A stretch of DNA of 64,000 nt from Acanthosepion esculentum (taxonomy: Eukaryota > Mollusca > Cephalopoda > Sepiida > Sepiidae), in the NCBI GenBank assembly GCA_964036315.1, contig OZ038488.1, positions 67,778,342 to 67,842,341 of the forward strand, written 5' to 3'. The position numbers were made by a program, and so were the translations under genes. The stretch's first letter is position 1. The number at the start of each line of letters is the position of its first letter. Shown here piece after piece: positions 54,353 to 64,000 of the stretch. The notes below the pieces were generated by a model. It ran no database searches and had not been told where the DNA came from. It worked only from the letters and a program-made list of their open reading frames with translations.

Positions 54353-54835
54353 CAAATAGTAAATACATTGTAATTAATCTAGGAATGAGCAGAAGCAAAA
54401 GAGATCTTTGCTCTCTGCCTACGTATTTTGTTTTGCCTCCTCATCACTCGGCTGTCTGCCTTGACACATTGATGCTCCCTGCTTTCACTTCTTTGCATCT
54501 GTTTTCTCTTAGTGCATTGCATTCCCAAATCAAAACAAAATCTCTTCTCAGATTTATGTTTACAATATCTAACGTTGGTGGATGACTGTTTCTTGGTGCC
54601 GTCATCTTTCTCTTTTTGAGAACAAATTTTATCCATTAGCATTCATTAGTCCCACTGTAAGCCACATTTGTCAGAATCAAAAAATATTGATATGTTTTTC
54701 TAATCATTTTAGAAGTTGGGTCTATACATCTATCTATATTTATAATTCTCAAAATGTGTGTGTGTGTGTGTGTTTCCACAGTTTTCATCCGATTTCTATG
54801 AAATTTCTTTTGTTTGATAGATAACTCTTTAGTGC
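54353..54835. other. Mostly unclassified
   Basis: A Helitron-like tctatatttataattctcaa with a (GT)n run and catccgatttctatgaaatt lies at 54,732-54,810. The 118-aa plus frame (54,229-54,585) crosses the SINE and has no motif. Confidence 0.35.
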
Positions 54836-54837
54836 CG

Positions 54838-54908
54838 GTTTTGAGTCCAAATTGTTGGCGACAATGGCTCTCCACTACTTCCTGTCCATTATAACTCTCA
54901 GCAATGTT
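54838..54908 (-). pseudogene. RTE-like LINE 3' end scrap (family A)
   Basis: Only the tail block caatggctctccactacttc and tgtccattataactctcagc remains. Confidence 0.6.
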
Positions 54909-55255
54909 TTACTATTTACTATCTGTTCTTCGATATATATCTTTCATAAAAACTTTAATAAAAATAGATAGTTTACATTTTTACAATAATATTATTTATT
55001 ATTATACAGTTTGCTTTTCAGGGCCACTCCCATTCAAATTGTTAACACCCCAATTTGGGGATGTGCCTCAGTTGCACACAAATGTTGTTACTAATATTGA
55101 TGTTCGGGTGGGCTGACTTTAAACTTAAACTGCTCCAATTGAACGGCAAAAATTCCCAGTAATGAAAGACCCAATCAAAGATGGGTTATACTGCTAGTAA
55201 TATCAATAGAGCAGTCATTCTCAACCACCGTACTGCAGCAATATTGTCAAGGCAT

Positions 55256-55258
<3 letters not shown>

Positions 55259-55326
<68 letters not shown>
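55259..55326. repeat. (TA)n microsatellite
   Basis: About 33 TA units, the longest in the window. Confidence 0.95.
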
Positions 55327-55332
<6 letters not shown>

Positions 55333-55459
55333 AAGGAAAGAACAGTAAGATATAAAATCCGGTGTTCTTATAGATATTTTTATTTTTACACAATAGTGCT
55401 CAATGTAAATTTAAATTTACAGAGCATTAATATTATAAATTAATAGATTTAAAATATGG

Positions 55460-55952
55460 TTTTACCGCTACACAGTGATAACCATGTTTCAGAAATGGAA
55501 GCTAAAGCCCCTGAATTTAATTTTGTTATTAAACCAAAGACATTAGTTCCATTTCCTCATCAAGCGAATTTTGGAGTAACTTACTTTTTAAAATTTACGG
55601 TTGTTAACGGCACTGGAAAGATTCAAAATTGAGGGTTTCCAAGGTTACCGATAAATCCATTCATCTAGACAAGGGGTGGTAGAGGGTTCAATTTTTAATT
55701 TTCGTTGTATCAATTAAAAATTGAACCCTCTACCACCCCTTGTCTAGATGAATGGATTTATCGGTAACCTTGGAAACCCTCAATTTTGAATCTTTCCAGT
55801 GCCGTTAACAACCGTAAATTTTAAAAAGTAAGTTACTCCAAAATTCGCTTGATGAGGAAATGGAACTAATGTCTTTGGTTTAATAACAAAATTAAATTCA
55901 GGGGCTTTAGCTTCCATTTCTGAAACATGGTTATCACTGTGTAGCGGTAAAA
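55460..55952. repeat. Perfect palindrome, 241-bp arms, 11-nt loop
   Basis: The left arm 55,460-55,700 and right arm 55,712-55,952 are the same length and, by reading, reverse complements without a mismatch. The loop is ttcgttgtatc. Arm landmarks: ttttaccgctacacagtgat at the outer end, aggggtggtagagggttcaa near the loop. There is no long frame. The right arm ends at a short TA array. Transcription through it would give a 241-bp double-stranded RNA. Confidence 0.97.
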
Positions 55953-56439
55953 ATATATATATATATATAGTGTATGAAAGTAGTAATGGTACAGGGTTGG
56001 TATTTGAATAAATGAATACATGTTAACATTTTTATCCCACATTAGCTAAAAGAGTTCTATCAGTTTTATTGCAATTTTCTACTTTTTATTTATGTGAATT
56101 AGGCTTCTCAAACTAAAAAATAAACATAAAAAATAAGAAGTGAGAAAGACCACTCAAATGCAGAAGAAATGAGGATCTGCTTATTGCACATTTGACCAAA
56201 CATTGAAGAAATTGCTAAAAAAAACCCCAAAAAACAAAAAAAAACCACCAGGCATGGTTTTAACACTAAATAAGCTGCAAAAATAGTTGAATAGAAACAT
56301 TGAAATAAAGTAAGTTCATATTTGTGTGTGTAGATTTTTAAAAAATCTATGGTTTTATTTCATAACATTTAAATGTATACCATTTTAAAAAGTTTCTAAG
56401 TGTGCCGTGATATTTTCATTTGCTCCTCTGCAGGTTATT

Positions 56440-56645
56440 TAAAGCCAGCATATCTAAGATTGTAAGAATTTGTTTTTATTTTTTGAGATAATGGTTCTAG
56501 TGATACAAATCTTACCACTTGAAGATTCATACTTTTCCCAGAAATATTTGCATGTAAGTGAATATAACAAACTCAACCGGAATTGGAACTTGGTTCTCTG
56601 ATTAATAATTCCATGCCATTATCCATTACACTACCCACACTTCCA
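56440..56645 (-). repeat. SINE-A2 copy
   Basis: Reverse copy: plus-strand ctagtgatacaaatcttacc, gcatgtaagtgaatataaca, cggaattggaacttggttct (inverse B-box) and ccattatccattacactacc (inverse A-box region). Confidence 0.85.
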
Positions 56646-57024
56646 AGCTTACAGCACTTGGTATTCCCAAGCAGTTACCTATCTAGGTACTGACCAGGCT
56701 CAAAATTGCTTAACTTTGGTGAACATACGGGAATCAGTGTTTCAACATGATGTGGCCATAAGCCTACAAAGGTTAAGTTAGAAACTGCTTACATAATTGA
56801 TAACTGCATTCTACTGGTGTTGCCCTTTTCCTAATTTGCAATGATGTGAGTACAGTTACAAATGGGATATTTGTAAATAAAACAGAGTACAGACAATTCT
56901 TTATGAACTTGAGGATCGATTTAACACTGTCTTCATGTTATGCTAAAATGATTTTTTTTTAAATCTATTTTTTTTATTCTGAAAAAAAGTTCTTTTTTAA
57001 GAAAATTCTCCTGAATGTTAATCT
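56646..57024. other. Nothing recognised
   Basis: No supported feature. Confidence 0.4.
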
Positions 57025-57245
57025 ACAAAAATTGTTAAATAAATCCCTCTCAAATGGACTGTCTAGGCCTTATTTCCTTATGTGCTCCAGAAATTTCAGC
57101 TCTTTCTTTCTAACTGTAAACATAAGTTTCTTAATAGTTCCTATTTTTCTTAAAACTTCCTCATTACTCACATGCTCTGTCCAGGGCATATTTTGGCATT
57201 TGCCAGTAAAATACCTCTGTCACGTCAAGTCTCTTCTTCATCTGT
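57025..57245 (-). pseudogene. RTE-like LINE fragment (family A)
   Basis: Minus-strand blocks: plus-strand gctccagaaatttcagctct, ctcattactcacatgctctg and cacgtcaagtctcttcttca. Truncated at both sides. Confidence 0.7.
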
Positions 57246-57299
57246 TATATGAGTTCAGGTAAAAAAAACGGTGGCTGAGACATTGGGTTTAGAAGTCCC

Positions 57300-57600
57300 A
57301 AAAATCCATACAAGGACACATGGCCCAGTCGATAAGAGCATTGATTGAATCCAATGACTTGACCCAAAGAGTTGTGAGTTCAATACCTGCCTGCAGCTGA
57401 GGTGAACAAAAACTGATAATGAGACATCGGAAGAGGCATGGCATGAGGAACTAGAACAATCTACCCCTGTTGTCAAAATAAAAAATAAATGCTGTTCGAA
57501 ATTCCAATCACCAGAAGAAGGCTGGAGTATACAACAGCCAAAACATTATGAATATGGCAACAGTCTGAACAATGTAAATAGTGTAAATAATCTGTAAGGA
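57300..57600 (+). repeat. SINE-B, tRNA-derived head intact
   Basis: A-box region atggcccagtcgataagagc, B-box tgtgagttcaatacctgc about 40 bp on, the body ggaactagaacaatctaccc and gaaattccaatcaccagaag, and the tail agccaaaacattatgaatat. Best copy of the family here. Confidence 0.85.
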
Positions 57601-57629
57601 AATTTTCCAATATTCAATGTATATATATA

Positions 57630-58215
57630 TTTTTTTACAGTAAGGTTAACCCTGTACAAGGCCCTAGAGCCACTCAAGGTAGAGGGTTATATTAAGAGGC
57701 AGTTAATGTGGATACAAGAGGAAGATAACAGCACTAAATTTGAACAGGTTGAGATTGTAGTGATCAGGGAAACATCCTCTTGGGAGTTGGTTCCACAGAG
57801 CAGTAGTTCGAGTGGAACTTACTTCTCACCAATAGAACATTGAGAGAATGTGAATGTTTTGTTACAATGTGAGTGGCGTGGTGGGTCCTAGCCATGATGG
57901 TTAGAACTGGCGGAACCAAGAAATGTAGTTTGTCTGAAAACTTTTCATGGAAGGAGCGACAGAGCAGTGAGAGGCTTGCCATATCCTGCTTGTGAGAGAG
58001 AGGTTGAAGGGTGAAAAATAATTTGTCACCTCAAGAACTCGGAGACACATTGGACCATTTTGAGACTGAGCAGCTCCTGCCTGAATATGACAATGGTACT
58101 CCATTTTAGGCCTGATCTGGTCCTTGTAAAGGTAGAGGATAGCATGCAGAGTTAGGTACTTACTGGAGTGGTACGGAGAGTCACAGATTTTATCTGCACC
58201 TTTTGCGATGGATTA
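57630..58215 (-). pseudogene. CR1-like LINE (family C)
   Basis: 3' tail plus-strand acaaggccctagagccactc at 57,656. Coding remnants in two minus phases include THHATHIVTKHSHSLNVLLV, EYHCHIQAGAAQSQNGPM and plus-strand caatggtactccattttagg. Same layout as 19.86-20.69 kb. Confidence 0.75.
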
Positions 58216-58369
58216 TACATTGAAATTTCCCTATCTCCTAATATTTGGTTGCATCTGGAACAAAATCTCAAATCTTCTAATATTACCTGCTATATAAATT
58301 TTTTGATATATTTCCTGTTTATACATTATTTTTATGGATACAACTTATTTGAGTAAATGCTCTGTTTTA

Positions 58370-58610
58370 ATTAAACAGTATTAATTACTTTTACCAGCCT
58401 GAATGTTTGAGAAATCTTGTAGAAAATCTGTGTCTTCTGATAGGAATTGAACCTGTATCCCATATGGAGACTGTCATTTGGCCTGATGTGTTGTTAACTG
58501 ATTCAGCCACAGAGGACTTCTGGTTTAGCAAAGTTCAAATTACTGCTCATAAACATACACATTCAATGACCTTTCTCGATAATTCATTTCTGCTCTGAAA
58601 TGTAACCTAA
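58370..58610 (-). repeat. SINE-C copy, inverted partner
   Basis: Reverse SINE-C: plus-strand ttaccagcctgaatgtttga (tail) and ataggaattgaacctgtatc (inverse B-box). Faces the copy at 58,650. Confidence 0.8.
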
Positions 58611-58649
58611 GGTAAACAATGACAACATATTATATGTAATGGATTAAAT

Positions 58650-58825
58650 CCGACAAATTCTGTGGCTATATCAGTTAACAGGATATCAGGCCAAATGATG
58701 GTTTCCATATGGAATACGGATTCAATTCCTATCAGATGATGCATATTTTCTATGAGATTTCTTGAATATTCAGGCTGGTAAATGTAATTAACACTGTTTA
58801 ATTAAAACAGAGCATTTACTCAAAT
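58650..58825 (+). repeat. SINE-C copy
   Basis: ctgtggctatatcagttaac, caggccaaatgatggtttcc (anticodon arm region), acggattcaattcctatcag (B-box), then cttgaatattcaggctggta and the aaaacagagcatttactcaa tail. Confidence 0.8.
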
Positions 58826-58846
58826 ATATATATATATATATATATA
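58825..58846. repeat. (TA)n microsatellite
   Basis: Short array between SINE-C and the hairpin. Confidence 0.9.
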
Positions 58847-59015
58847 TTTACAGCAAAAAAACAAAAATTGCCTCAACATAGATATAGTCTATTTCAAGCC
58901 ATTCTGTATACGGCTATCATCAGTCTCTAAGTGATGATAAGATGATAGCCGTATACAGAATGGCTTGAAATAGACTATATCTATGTTGAGGTAATTTTTG
59001 TTTTTTTGCTGTAAA
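58847..59015. mobile_element. Near-perfect hairpin, 75-bp arms
   Basis: 58,847-58,921 and 58,941-59,015 are reverse complements with a single difference (gcctcaac against acctcaac). The loop is 19 nt. The outer ends are tttacagcaaaaaaac. No coding capacity; structure suggests a very recent fold-back. Confidence 0.95.
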
Positions 59016-59138
59016 AAAAATAAATATGCTCTGTTAAAATAAAAACATCAAGCTCTCTGTGGATCAGTTTTAATAATTACTATTACTAGAATCACCCGGA
59101 TTATATACCATTATATACCAACGGATCAATTACCTGTA

Positions 59139-59140
<2 letters not shown>

Positions 59141-59189
<49 letters not shown>
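59141..59189. repeat. (TA)n microsatellite
   Basis: About 24 TA units. Confidence 0.95.
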
Positions 59190-59193
<4 letters not shown>

Positions 59194-59925
59194 CAACAAA
59201 CTTTATGTCCAACAGTATTTCCTACTATTCAAAACGATATTTTGAGGATACTCATGTTTGATTGGATGGCCTTTTTGTTTTGTTTTTTTATAAAAAGTAT
59301 TATATTTACCAACCTGGGAATTCCAAGGAAAATGTGCTCTCTGGTAGTGTTGGAATCTATGTCCTCCTTTTTTAGGAGAATCCAGCTTGCTTTACACTAC
59401 TTGGCCTGAGATAGCATCACAGCAAGTTTCAATTACCCTTTTGAAAAATGTACAGTTCTTTCATCCCTTAGAAATTACCTTGTTTACATATTGAATATGG
59501 TCTTTTGTTAAGATCTGAATAAGATGATAAGCATTCTTCAAAAACAATTGTCTGTGTCATTCTCTGTGGCTGATAGTGTGAAACACACTGGATCAGACAT
59601 TGGTTTTTATCAACAAAGATGGATGCATGTCCAAACCCTGATAAATGAAATGCTTAGAATACACTTTACTCAGGATTTTTCCCCAAAATTTCAATTTTAT
59701 ATTTATGCCTTTGGGAAAGACTTCCCTCTGTTATGTCACATTGTCAGATATATTTACAAAATCTAGCTTTTCTTTGATATAAAATTATGGCTAACAAAGA
59801 AGTGGGAGCAAGCCATTTCCCTATGTCTACTGCTCAGACTGTAATAACTATAAATAGTTTGGTTTGGTTTCTTTTACAGCATATCAACCCCAATGGGTTA
59901 TTTAATGCATGCCGACAAAATTTTT
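59190..59925. other. Unclassified
   Basis: An 80-aa plus frame (59,524-59,766) with no motif. At 59,888-59,903 ccccaatgggttat copies the right end of the piggyBac-like MITE at 13.7 kb. Confidence 0.35.
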
Positions 59926-59929
59926 ATTG

Positions 59930-60145
59930 CTGGTAATAGTTTTTCCTCTTCAAAAATGTATTGCTGGTAATTTTTTTTCCTTTTTCAAAAATGTACTGAT
60001 AGTAATAATGTATTGGTGGTAATAATAATTTTTTTCTTCAAAAATATATTGCTGATATTTTTTTTCATTTTTTTTTTTTTTTTTTTTACAAAATGTATTG
60101 CTGGTCATAATTTTTTTCAAAAATGTATTGCTGGTATTAAAACCT
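59930..60145. repeat. Minisatellite, about 45-bp unit
   Basis: Repeated aaaatgtattgctggtaata followed by T-rich spacers, five or six degenerate units. Confidence 0.8.
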
Positions 60146-60325
60146 CTTTTTCCACTTTCATCGTGTTTTTATCCCAGTTTGGGTATTAACTATTTGCCCA
60201 TAACTGGGACCGTAGCAGGTGCTTCTACCCTGGTCAGGTTGTACACCAGAAATTAAGAGGTGGTTCCAAGCTCCTCAAAACCTTCTGATCAGATGCCTTA
60301 CTGTTGGACATAGTTTATCATCTTA
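60145..60325 (-). repeat. Repeat E copy 2
   Basis: Inverse of 40,575-40,765: ttaactatttgcccataact, accgtagcaggtgcttctac and aagaggtggttccaagctcc. Confidence 0.8.
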
Positions 60326-60414
60326 CCCAGGACAGAAATAATTTTGTTATCTTTGACAGAGGATTTACATACATACACACACATATCTATCTATCTCTCT
60401 ATATACACACACTA

Positions 60415-60821
60415 CAGTTCAAAAGTTTGACAGAACCCCTGGTAAATTTTTAAATTAGCACAAAAAGTAGTTGTTTTGTACTTTAAATAAAAGAAAATTA
60501 TTATACATGGTTAAAAAAAATGAGACAGGATTTTTTATTAGAAATTTTATGATAAAAAGAACAAAAACATTTTATGATTAAATTTTACTCTCATCAAAAT
60601 ATCCTCCTTTAGCCTTGATTACTGCAGTACAAATTTTTGGCATTTGTTGCAAAAAGTTTCTCAAAGTATAAGTTTGATAATTGATTCCATTCTTTTTTCA
60701 ATGACTCTTAAGTTTTTTTTTTCATTTTTTTTCTTTATTTTTTAATTTTTTATTTTGTTTTCACTTTTCTGTCAAGTTTATCCCATGCTAATTCTGGAGA
60801 TGGCTCCAAACTTTTGAACTG
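60415..60821 (+). mobile_element. Tc1-like deletion derivative
   Basis: Perfect 15-bp terminal inverted repeats cagttcaaaagtttg / caaacttttgaactg, with TA on both outer sides (60,413-60,414 and 60,822-60,823), the Tc1/mariner target duplication. The inside keeps atatcctcctttagccttga and ttactgcagtacaaattttt, matching the 5' leader type of Tc1-like elements. The transposase gene is gone. Confidence 0.85.
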
Positions 60822-60840
60822 TAGTTTGTGTGTGCATGTG

Positions 60841-60844
<4 letters not shown>

Positions 60845-60879
<35 letters not shown>
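60845..60879. repeat. (TA)n microsatellite
   Basis: About 17 TA units; a gtgctcaata motif follows at 60,910. Confidence 0.95.
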
Positions 60880-60881
<2 letters not shown>

Positions 60882-60935
60882 TTAAGGTATGCTGTTTTTA
60901 TTGCTTAAAGTGCTCAATATCTGGGATAGAGTGTA

Positions 60936-61076
60936 TATAAGTATAAAAGTAGACATTGAGATTAGCACCCAGCAGTGACTGTTTCATGCTTAAACACAAT
61001 TTTCAGGCCATGAAGATTGTGTTTAAGTTTGAAACAGACTGTAGCCACTGGGTGTTGACCTCAATGTTTACTTATA
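60936..61076. mobile_element. Fold-back element, about 66-bp arms
   Basis: acattgagattagcacccag, then cttaaacacaat pairs with attgtgtttaag and ctgggtgttgacctcaatgt. Half copies lie at 32.34 and 42.29 kb. Confidence 0.85.
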
Positions 61077-61099
61077 TATATATATATACATGCACACAC

Positions 61100-62590
61100 A
61101 CAAAGTAGTGATGAAAATTCTTGACCCAACTAGCAACGGATACTAAAAGAAATTTTTCTCCATTGGATGTGCTGGTTGTGTCATGGTTATTGGTGCAGAA
61201 AGTAGAATCATTAAGACAAATTCATTTTCCTACCAAATCTGGAATATCTAATGTAATTATTTAACCCTGATTTAAGCAACTTCAAGGCTAATTCTTGCAC
61301 AAAGATTAAGCATCTGGCGTACTGGTCAAAATCCTAAGTTGCTTGTAAAAAAAATAAATAAATACTATTTTCCATTTAATACAAGCTCCAAAAGCTACTC
61401 AAGTTTGAGGTTACTGAATGGGGTAGTTTTTTTTATGTAAGAGGGAAAGGTAAGATGTGTAGATTATATAGGATAGATAGATTGACTTGAAGAGATTAAC
61501 GTTGTACAAAGGTGTCTGAAAGTCATGTTACCTCCTACCAAAAAGTAATGAAAACAATAGAATAACAAGTAATACAAAGCATATGTACTGGATTCAGTTT
61601 ATTCCCTTTCATTGACACTGTCACACTGTAAGAGCTTGTGTTAAAACTGAAGGAGTGCATGTCAGCCATCTGAAATAGAAAATTATATTAAATAGGGGGT
61701 GATAAGATTTTTGGACTAGCCTGTAGTAATAATGGAGAAACATCCTCTCAGGAGTTTTTTCCGCAAAGCAGCAGGTTTTGTTGGACATTTGTCACATTGG
61801 TGATAATGATCTTCTCTGGACAAGAAGATAATAACTTAATTTTTTTATTTTTTTCTTTCAAAGCTGGGAGAATTAATTTCTTTCTTACATGTTTTATTTT
61901 GTTGATATTTTCTTTTTGTTAATTCTTAGTTGATATTAGCATTATCAACTTATAAAGAAGAGATTCATGGGCTTAAAATAAAGAGCAAATCAAATAAACA
62001 ATGCTTGAGAGATAAAAAGGGGATGAAAAACGTGCTACCAAAGCGGAAATACTTTTGTTGAAAAGAGACCAGGGGAAAAATGGAAACAATTAATAAAAAG
62101 ATGATAAAAATTGTTTAAATGATGTTTGTCATAACCAAATTTTTCCAAAACTGAAGCCAAGAAAAGCTGTGATATTCCCAGAAGATAATTTTATTCCCAT
62201 CTTAGAAGTGAATTTTATGCAAACGTAAACTAAGACTTCAATTAACAAGCTGTCATCATTCACATATCTTGGCTTATTCTATTTGATAGAAGATAACAGC
62301 CATTTTTTTTTCATTTTTTTTTTTATTTTTTTTTTTTCATTTCTTTTTAAATTTAAAAAAAAAATTTTTTAATTTTTTTTTTTCAGAGAAATGGATAAAA
62401 ACAAGTATCTGAAAGGCTAATGTTTATCCAAATACTGTAAACTACCAATACCTTTAAATTGCCTAACTCTATTATATTTTGCCCTGTTGACAGGGCCTAC
62501 AATATGCTGAATGTATACATGGCAGAGGACTAACACCCTACACAAAAAAACAAGGCAACCTATCGAATAAATTCTTACAGAATCAGATAT
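61100..62590. other. AT-rich, nothing recognised
   Basis: No supported gene or repeat. A homopolymer-rich T/A tract lies at 62,305-62,385. Confidence 0.4.
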
Positions 62591-63000
62591 AAATGACCTA
62601 TATTTACCTACTTCAGAACCAATTAAATACTTACAAACTCAAATATTAGGAACATTAATGACAAAGTGGAAAAAATTGTCATTAATTTTCCTGACATTGT
62701 TCTGCTATATAAAGATTTATGTATCATTTTTCTCCTCAACTCAAATACCAGTGACCATTATTGACCTATCCCCAAAACAATTAAATGCTTAAAGACTCAA
62801 ATATAGATATTCAATACTAACCTATCTCTGAACCAAGTAAATGCTTATAGATTAAAATATAAATGACCAGTGTTATGCATCTACAAACCAGGTAAAGGCT
62901 TCCAGACTTAGATATATGACCAGTATTTACCTATACCCAAATGAAGTAAATACCTATATTTACCTATTACTGAATCAATTAAATGTTTACAAACTCAAAT
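62590..63000. repeat. Degenerate minisatellite, about 55-bp unit
   Basis: caattaaatgcttaaagact-like blocks at about 62,625, 62,779, 62,835, 62,888 and 62,975, alternating with accagtatttacctat-like blocks. Confidence 0.7.
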
Positions 63001-63590
63001 ATTCTTCTTTTATGTGCTGTATCCCATCAGGATGTTGATGATCTTGGCTCTCCACAATTTCTTGTCCATGTAGTTCTTAATAAATTTTGTCTTTTTACTA
63101 TCTATCTTAAATCCTGTTCTGCTATCCATTTACTCGCTAGGTTGATTTTGCATTGTTTTCCTCTGTCCATCTTGCCTTCAGTATCTCTTGTGAGCATTAA
63201 ACTTTCCAAACCCTCTTTTCTCATTATGTGCCCTAGAAATTTCAACTTTCTCTTCCTGATGTTATAAGTGCCTTATTTGTTTCTATTTTCTCTAAGACTT
63301 TGTTGTTGCTTATATATTTGGTCCATGGTATTCTCAGCATCCTTCTGTAGAACCATATTTCTGTTCCTTCAACTCTCTTCTTCCTCTGTGAGGAGTTTGT
63401 CCAGAATTCACTGCCATATAGGAGAAATGATATTATGTAACAGTTCAGTATGCTTTTTTTGTTTCTAATGAAATTTTCCTGTTGCTTAATTCTTTGCTTA
63501 GCTTCTTGAAGGCAACTTTCACTATCCCAATGCTCAGTTGAAATTCAGTGTTGCCCTTTCCATCCTCTGTTAAAACACTTTCCAGGTTAT
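63001..63590 (-). pseudogene. RTE-like LINE fragment (family A)
   Basis: 3' tail ttggctctccacaatttctt at 63,045. Coding blocks in reverse include gtgagcattaaactttccaa, gcatccttctgtagaaccat and tgtgaggagtttgtccagaa. The order is family A throughout. Plus-strand frames over it are antisense. Confidence 0.8.
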
Positions 63591-64000
63591 TTTTTTAATC
63601 ATTTCACCCCAAGCAAGGCGGGAATGATAGTAGTACACAGGTGGTTACCGAGAGATGGTGAGAGAAAAAACTGGGTATGGTGGGGACTGAGGAAAGGATA
63701 AAAGATGAACAGGTTCAAGACAACAGAAGATGGCAATTGATGTTGCATTTAAATTTTTGAAGATTGTAGTTTTCAGGGAAGCAAGTAAATGGAAGGGACT
63801 TCCACAGGCAACATGTGTGAGAAAAGAAACTGTTGGAGTAGCAGTGGTGGTTACATTTAACTATTTCAACAGTAAAATGGTGGGACCTAGATGCCAATCT
63901 AGTAGCATACTTAAATTCATGTAGTTGGGGCAACATAGAAAAAAAATCATCAGAGCAGTTGACATAAAAATATTTGTAAAGCCGGCAAGGAGCTGCTTTC
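63590..64000 (-). pseudogene. CR1/L2-like LINE (family B), cut by window end
   Basis: The minus frame (63,936-63,715) reads MLPQLHEFKYATRLASRSHH, then FTVEIVKCNHHCYSNSFFSH and LWKSLPFTCFP, NLQKFKCNINCHL. Uninterrupted over this stretch. The 3' tail (tcatttcaccccaagcaagg) begins at 63,599, and the 5' side continues beyond the window. Confidence 0.85.

Larger units (their letters stand above)
55213..56420 (+). pseudogene. hAT transposon relic with internal insertions
   Basis: 5' end cagtcattctcaaccaccgt (55,213) is a typical hAT terminus. At 56,080-56,240 the plus strand reads LQFSTFYLCELGFS, then, in a shifted phase, DHSNAEEMRICLLHI, a stop and PNIEEIAK: the LCExGFS and PNIEEL-type blocks of the hAT dimerisation domain. 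A degenerate aagtgtgccgtgatattttc (56,399) is near the expected 3' end. A TA array and a large palindrome are inserted inside. Confidence 0.65.

Overview
This is AT-rich, repeat-dominated animal nuclear DNA in which I can support no intact protein-coding gene. The coding traces are 5'-truncated, frameshifted pieces of mobile elements: non-LTR retrotransposons of RTE-like and CR1/L2-like type, one Penelope-like element, and hAT, Tc1-like and piggyBac-like DNA transposons. Around them lie several tRNA-derived SINE families, more than twenty (TA)n arrays, minisatellites and a notable number of fold-back (inverted-repeat) elements. The mixture fits a large, repeat-rich marine invertebrate genome. 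A cephalopod mollusc such as an octopus or a relative is my best guess, from general familiarity with its repeat types rather than any diagnostic gene. The window is probably intergenic or deep intronic.

Layout. 1-3,535 is a 61-bp satellite array (57 full units plus a partial one) with an 11-unit higher-order repeat; it runs off the left edge. 3.5-10 kb holds SINE copies, three hairpin or palindromic elements (5.98-6.68 kb), a CR1-like 3' end and an unclassified repeat. 10-16.9 kb holds a duplicated unclassified repeat, RTE-like fragments (one carrying a piggyBac-like MITE) and a CR1-like C-terminus. 17.5-18.8 kb is a nest of fold-backs and TA arrays. 19.3-24.6 kb is LINE-rich, with an RTE-type LINE nested inside a CR1-like LINE. 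24.7-34 kb holds SINEs, RTE-like fragments, simple repeats and one unrecognised protein-like reading frame (31.37-31.67 kb).

34.6-36.6 kb is the most unusual stretch. A GC-rich array of seven consecutive hairpins sits between 18-bp direct repeats, followed by a perfect 72-bp palindrome and a SINE whose head folds like tRNA-Ser(CGA). 37.5-44.4 kb holds RTE-like fragments, two possible LTR-like segments, a Penelope-like element split by a TA array, and a hAT transposase C-terminus with its end sequence. 44.7-54.9 kb holds SINEs, the longest CR1-like reverse transcriptase relic (48.5-49.9 kb) and two head-to-head LINE inverted pairs. 55.2-56.4 kb is a hAT relic containing a perfect 241-bp-arm palindrome. 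57-64 kb holds SINE inverted pairs, a 75-bp-arm hairpin, a Tc1-like deletion derivative with flanking TA on both sides, minisatellites, and finally RTE-like and CR1-like fragments at the right edge.

The sequences do not form operons or pathways. What they share is a history of nested insertion, and many elements abut TA arrays. A recurring TATTGAGCAC-type motif beside TA arrays and fold-backs suggests that several of the hairpins belong to one undescribed fold-back family.
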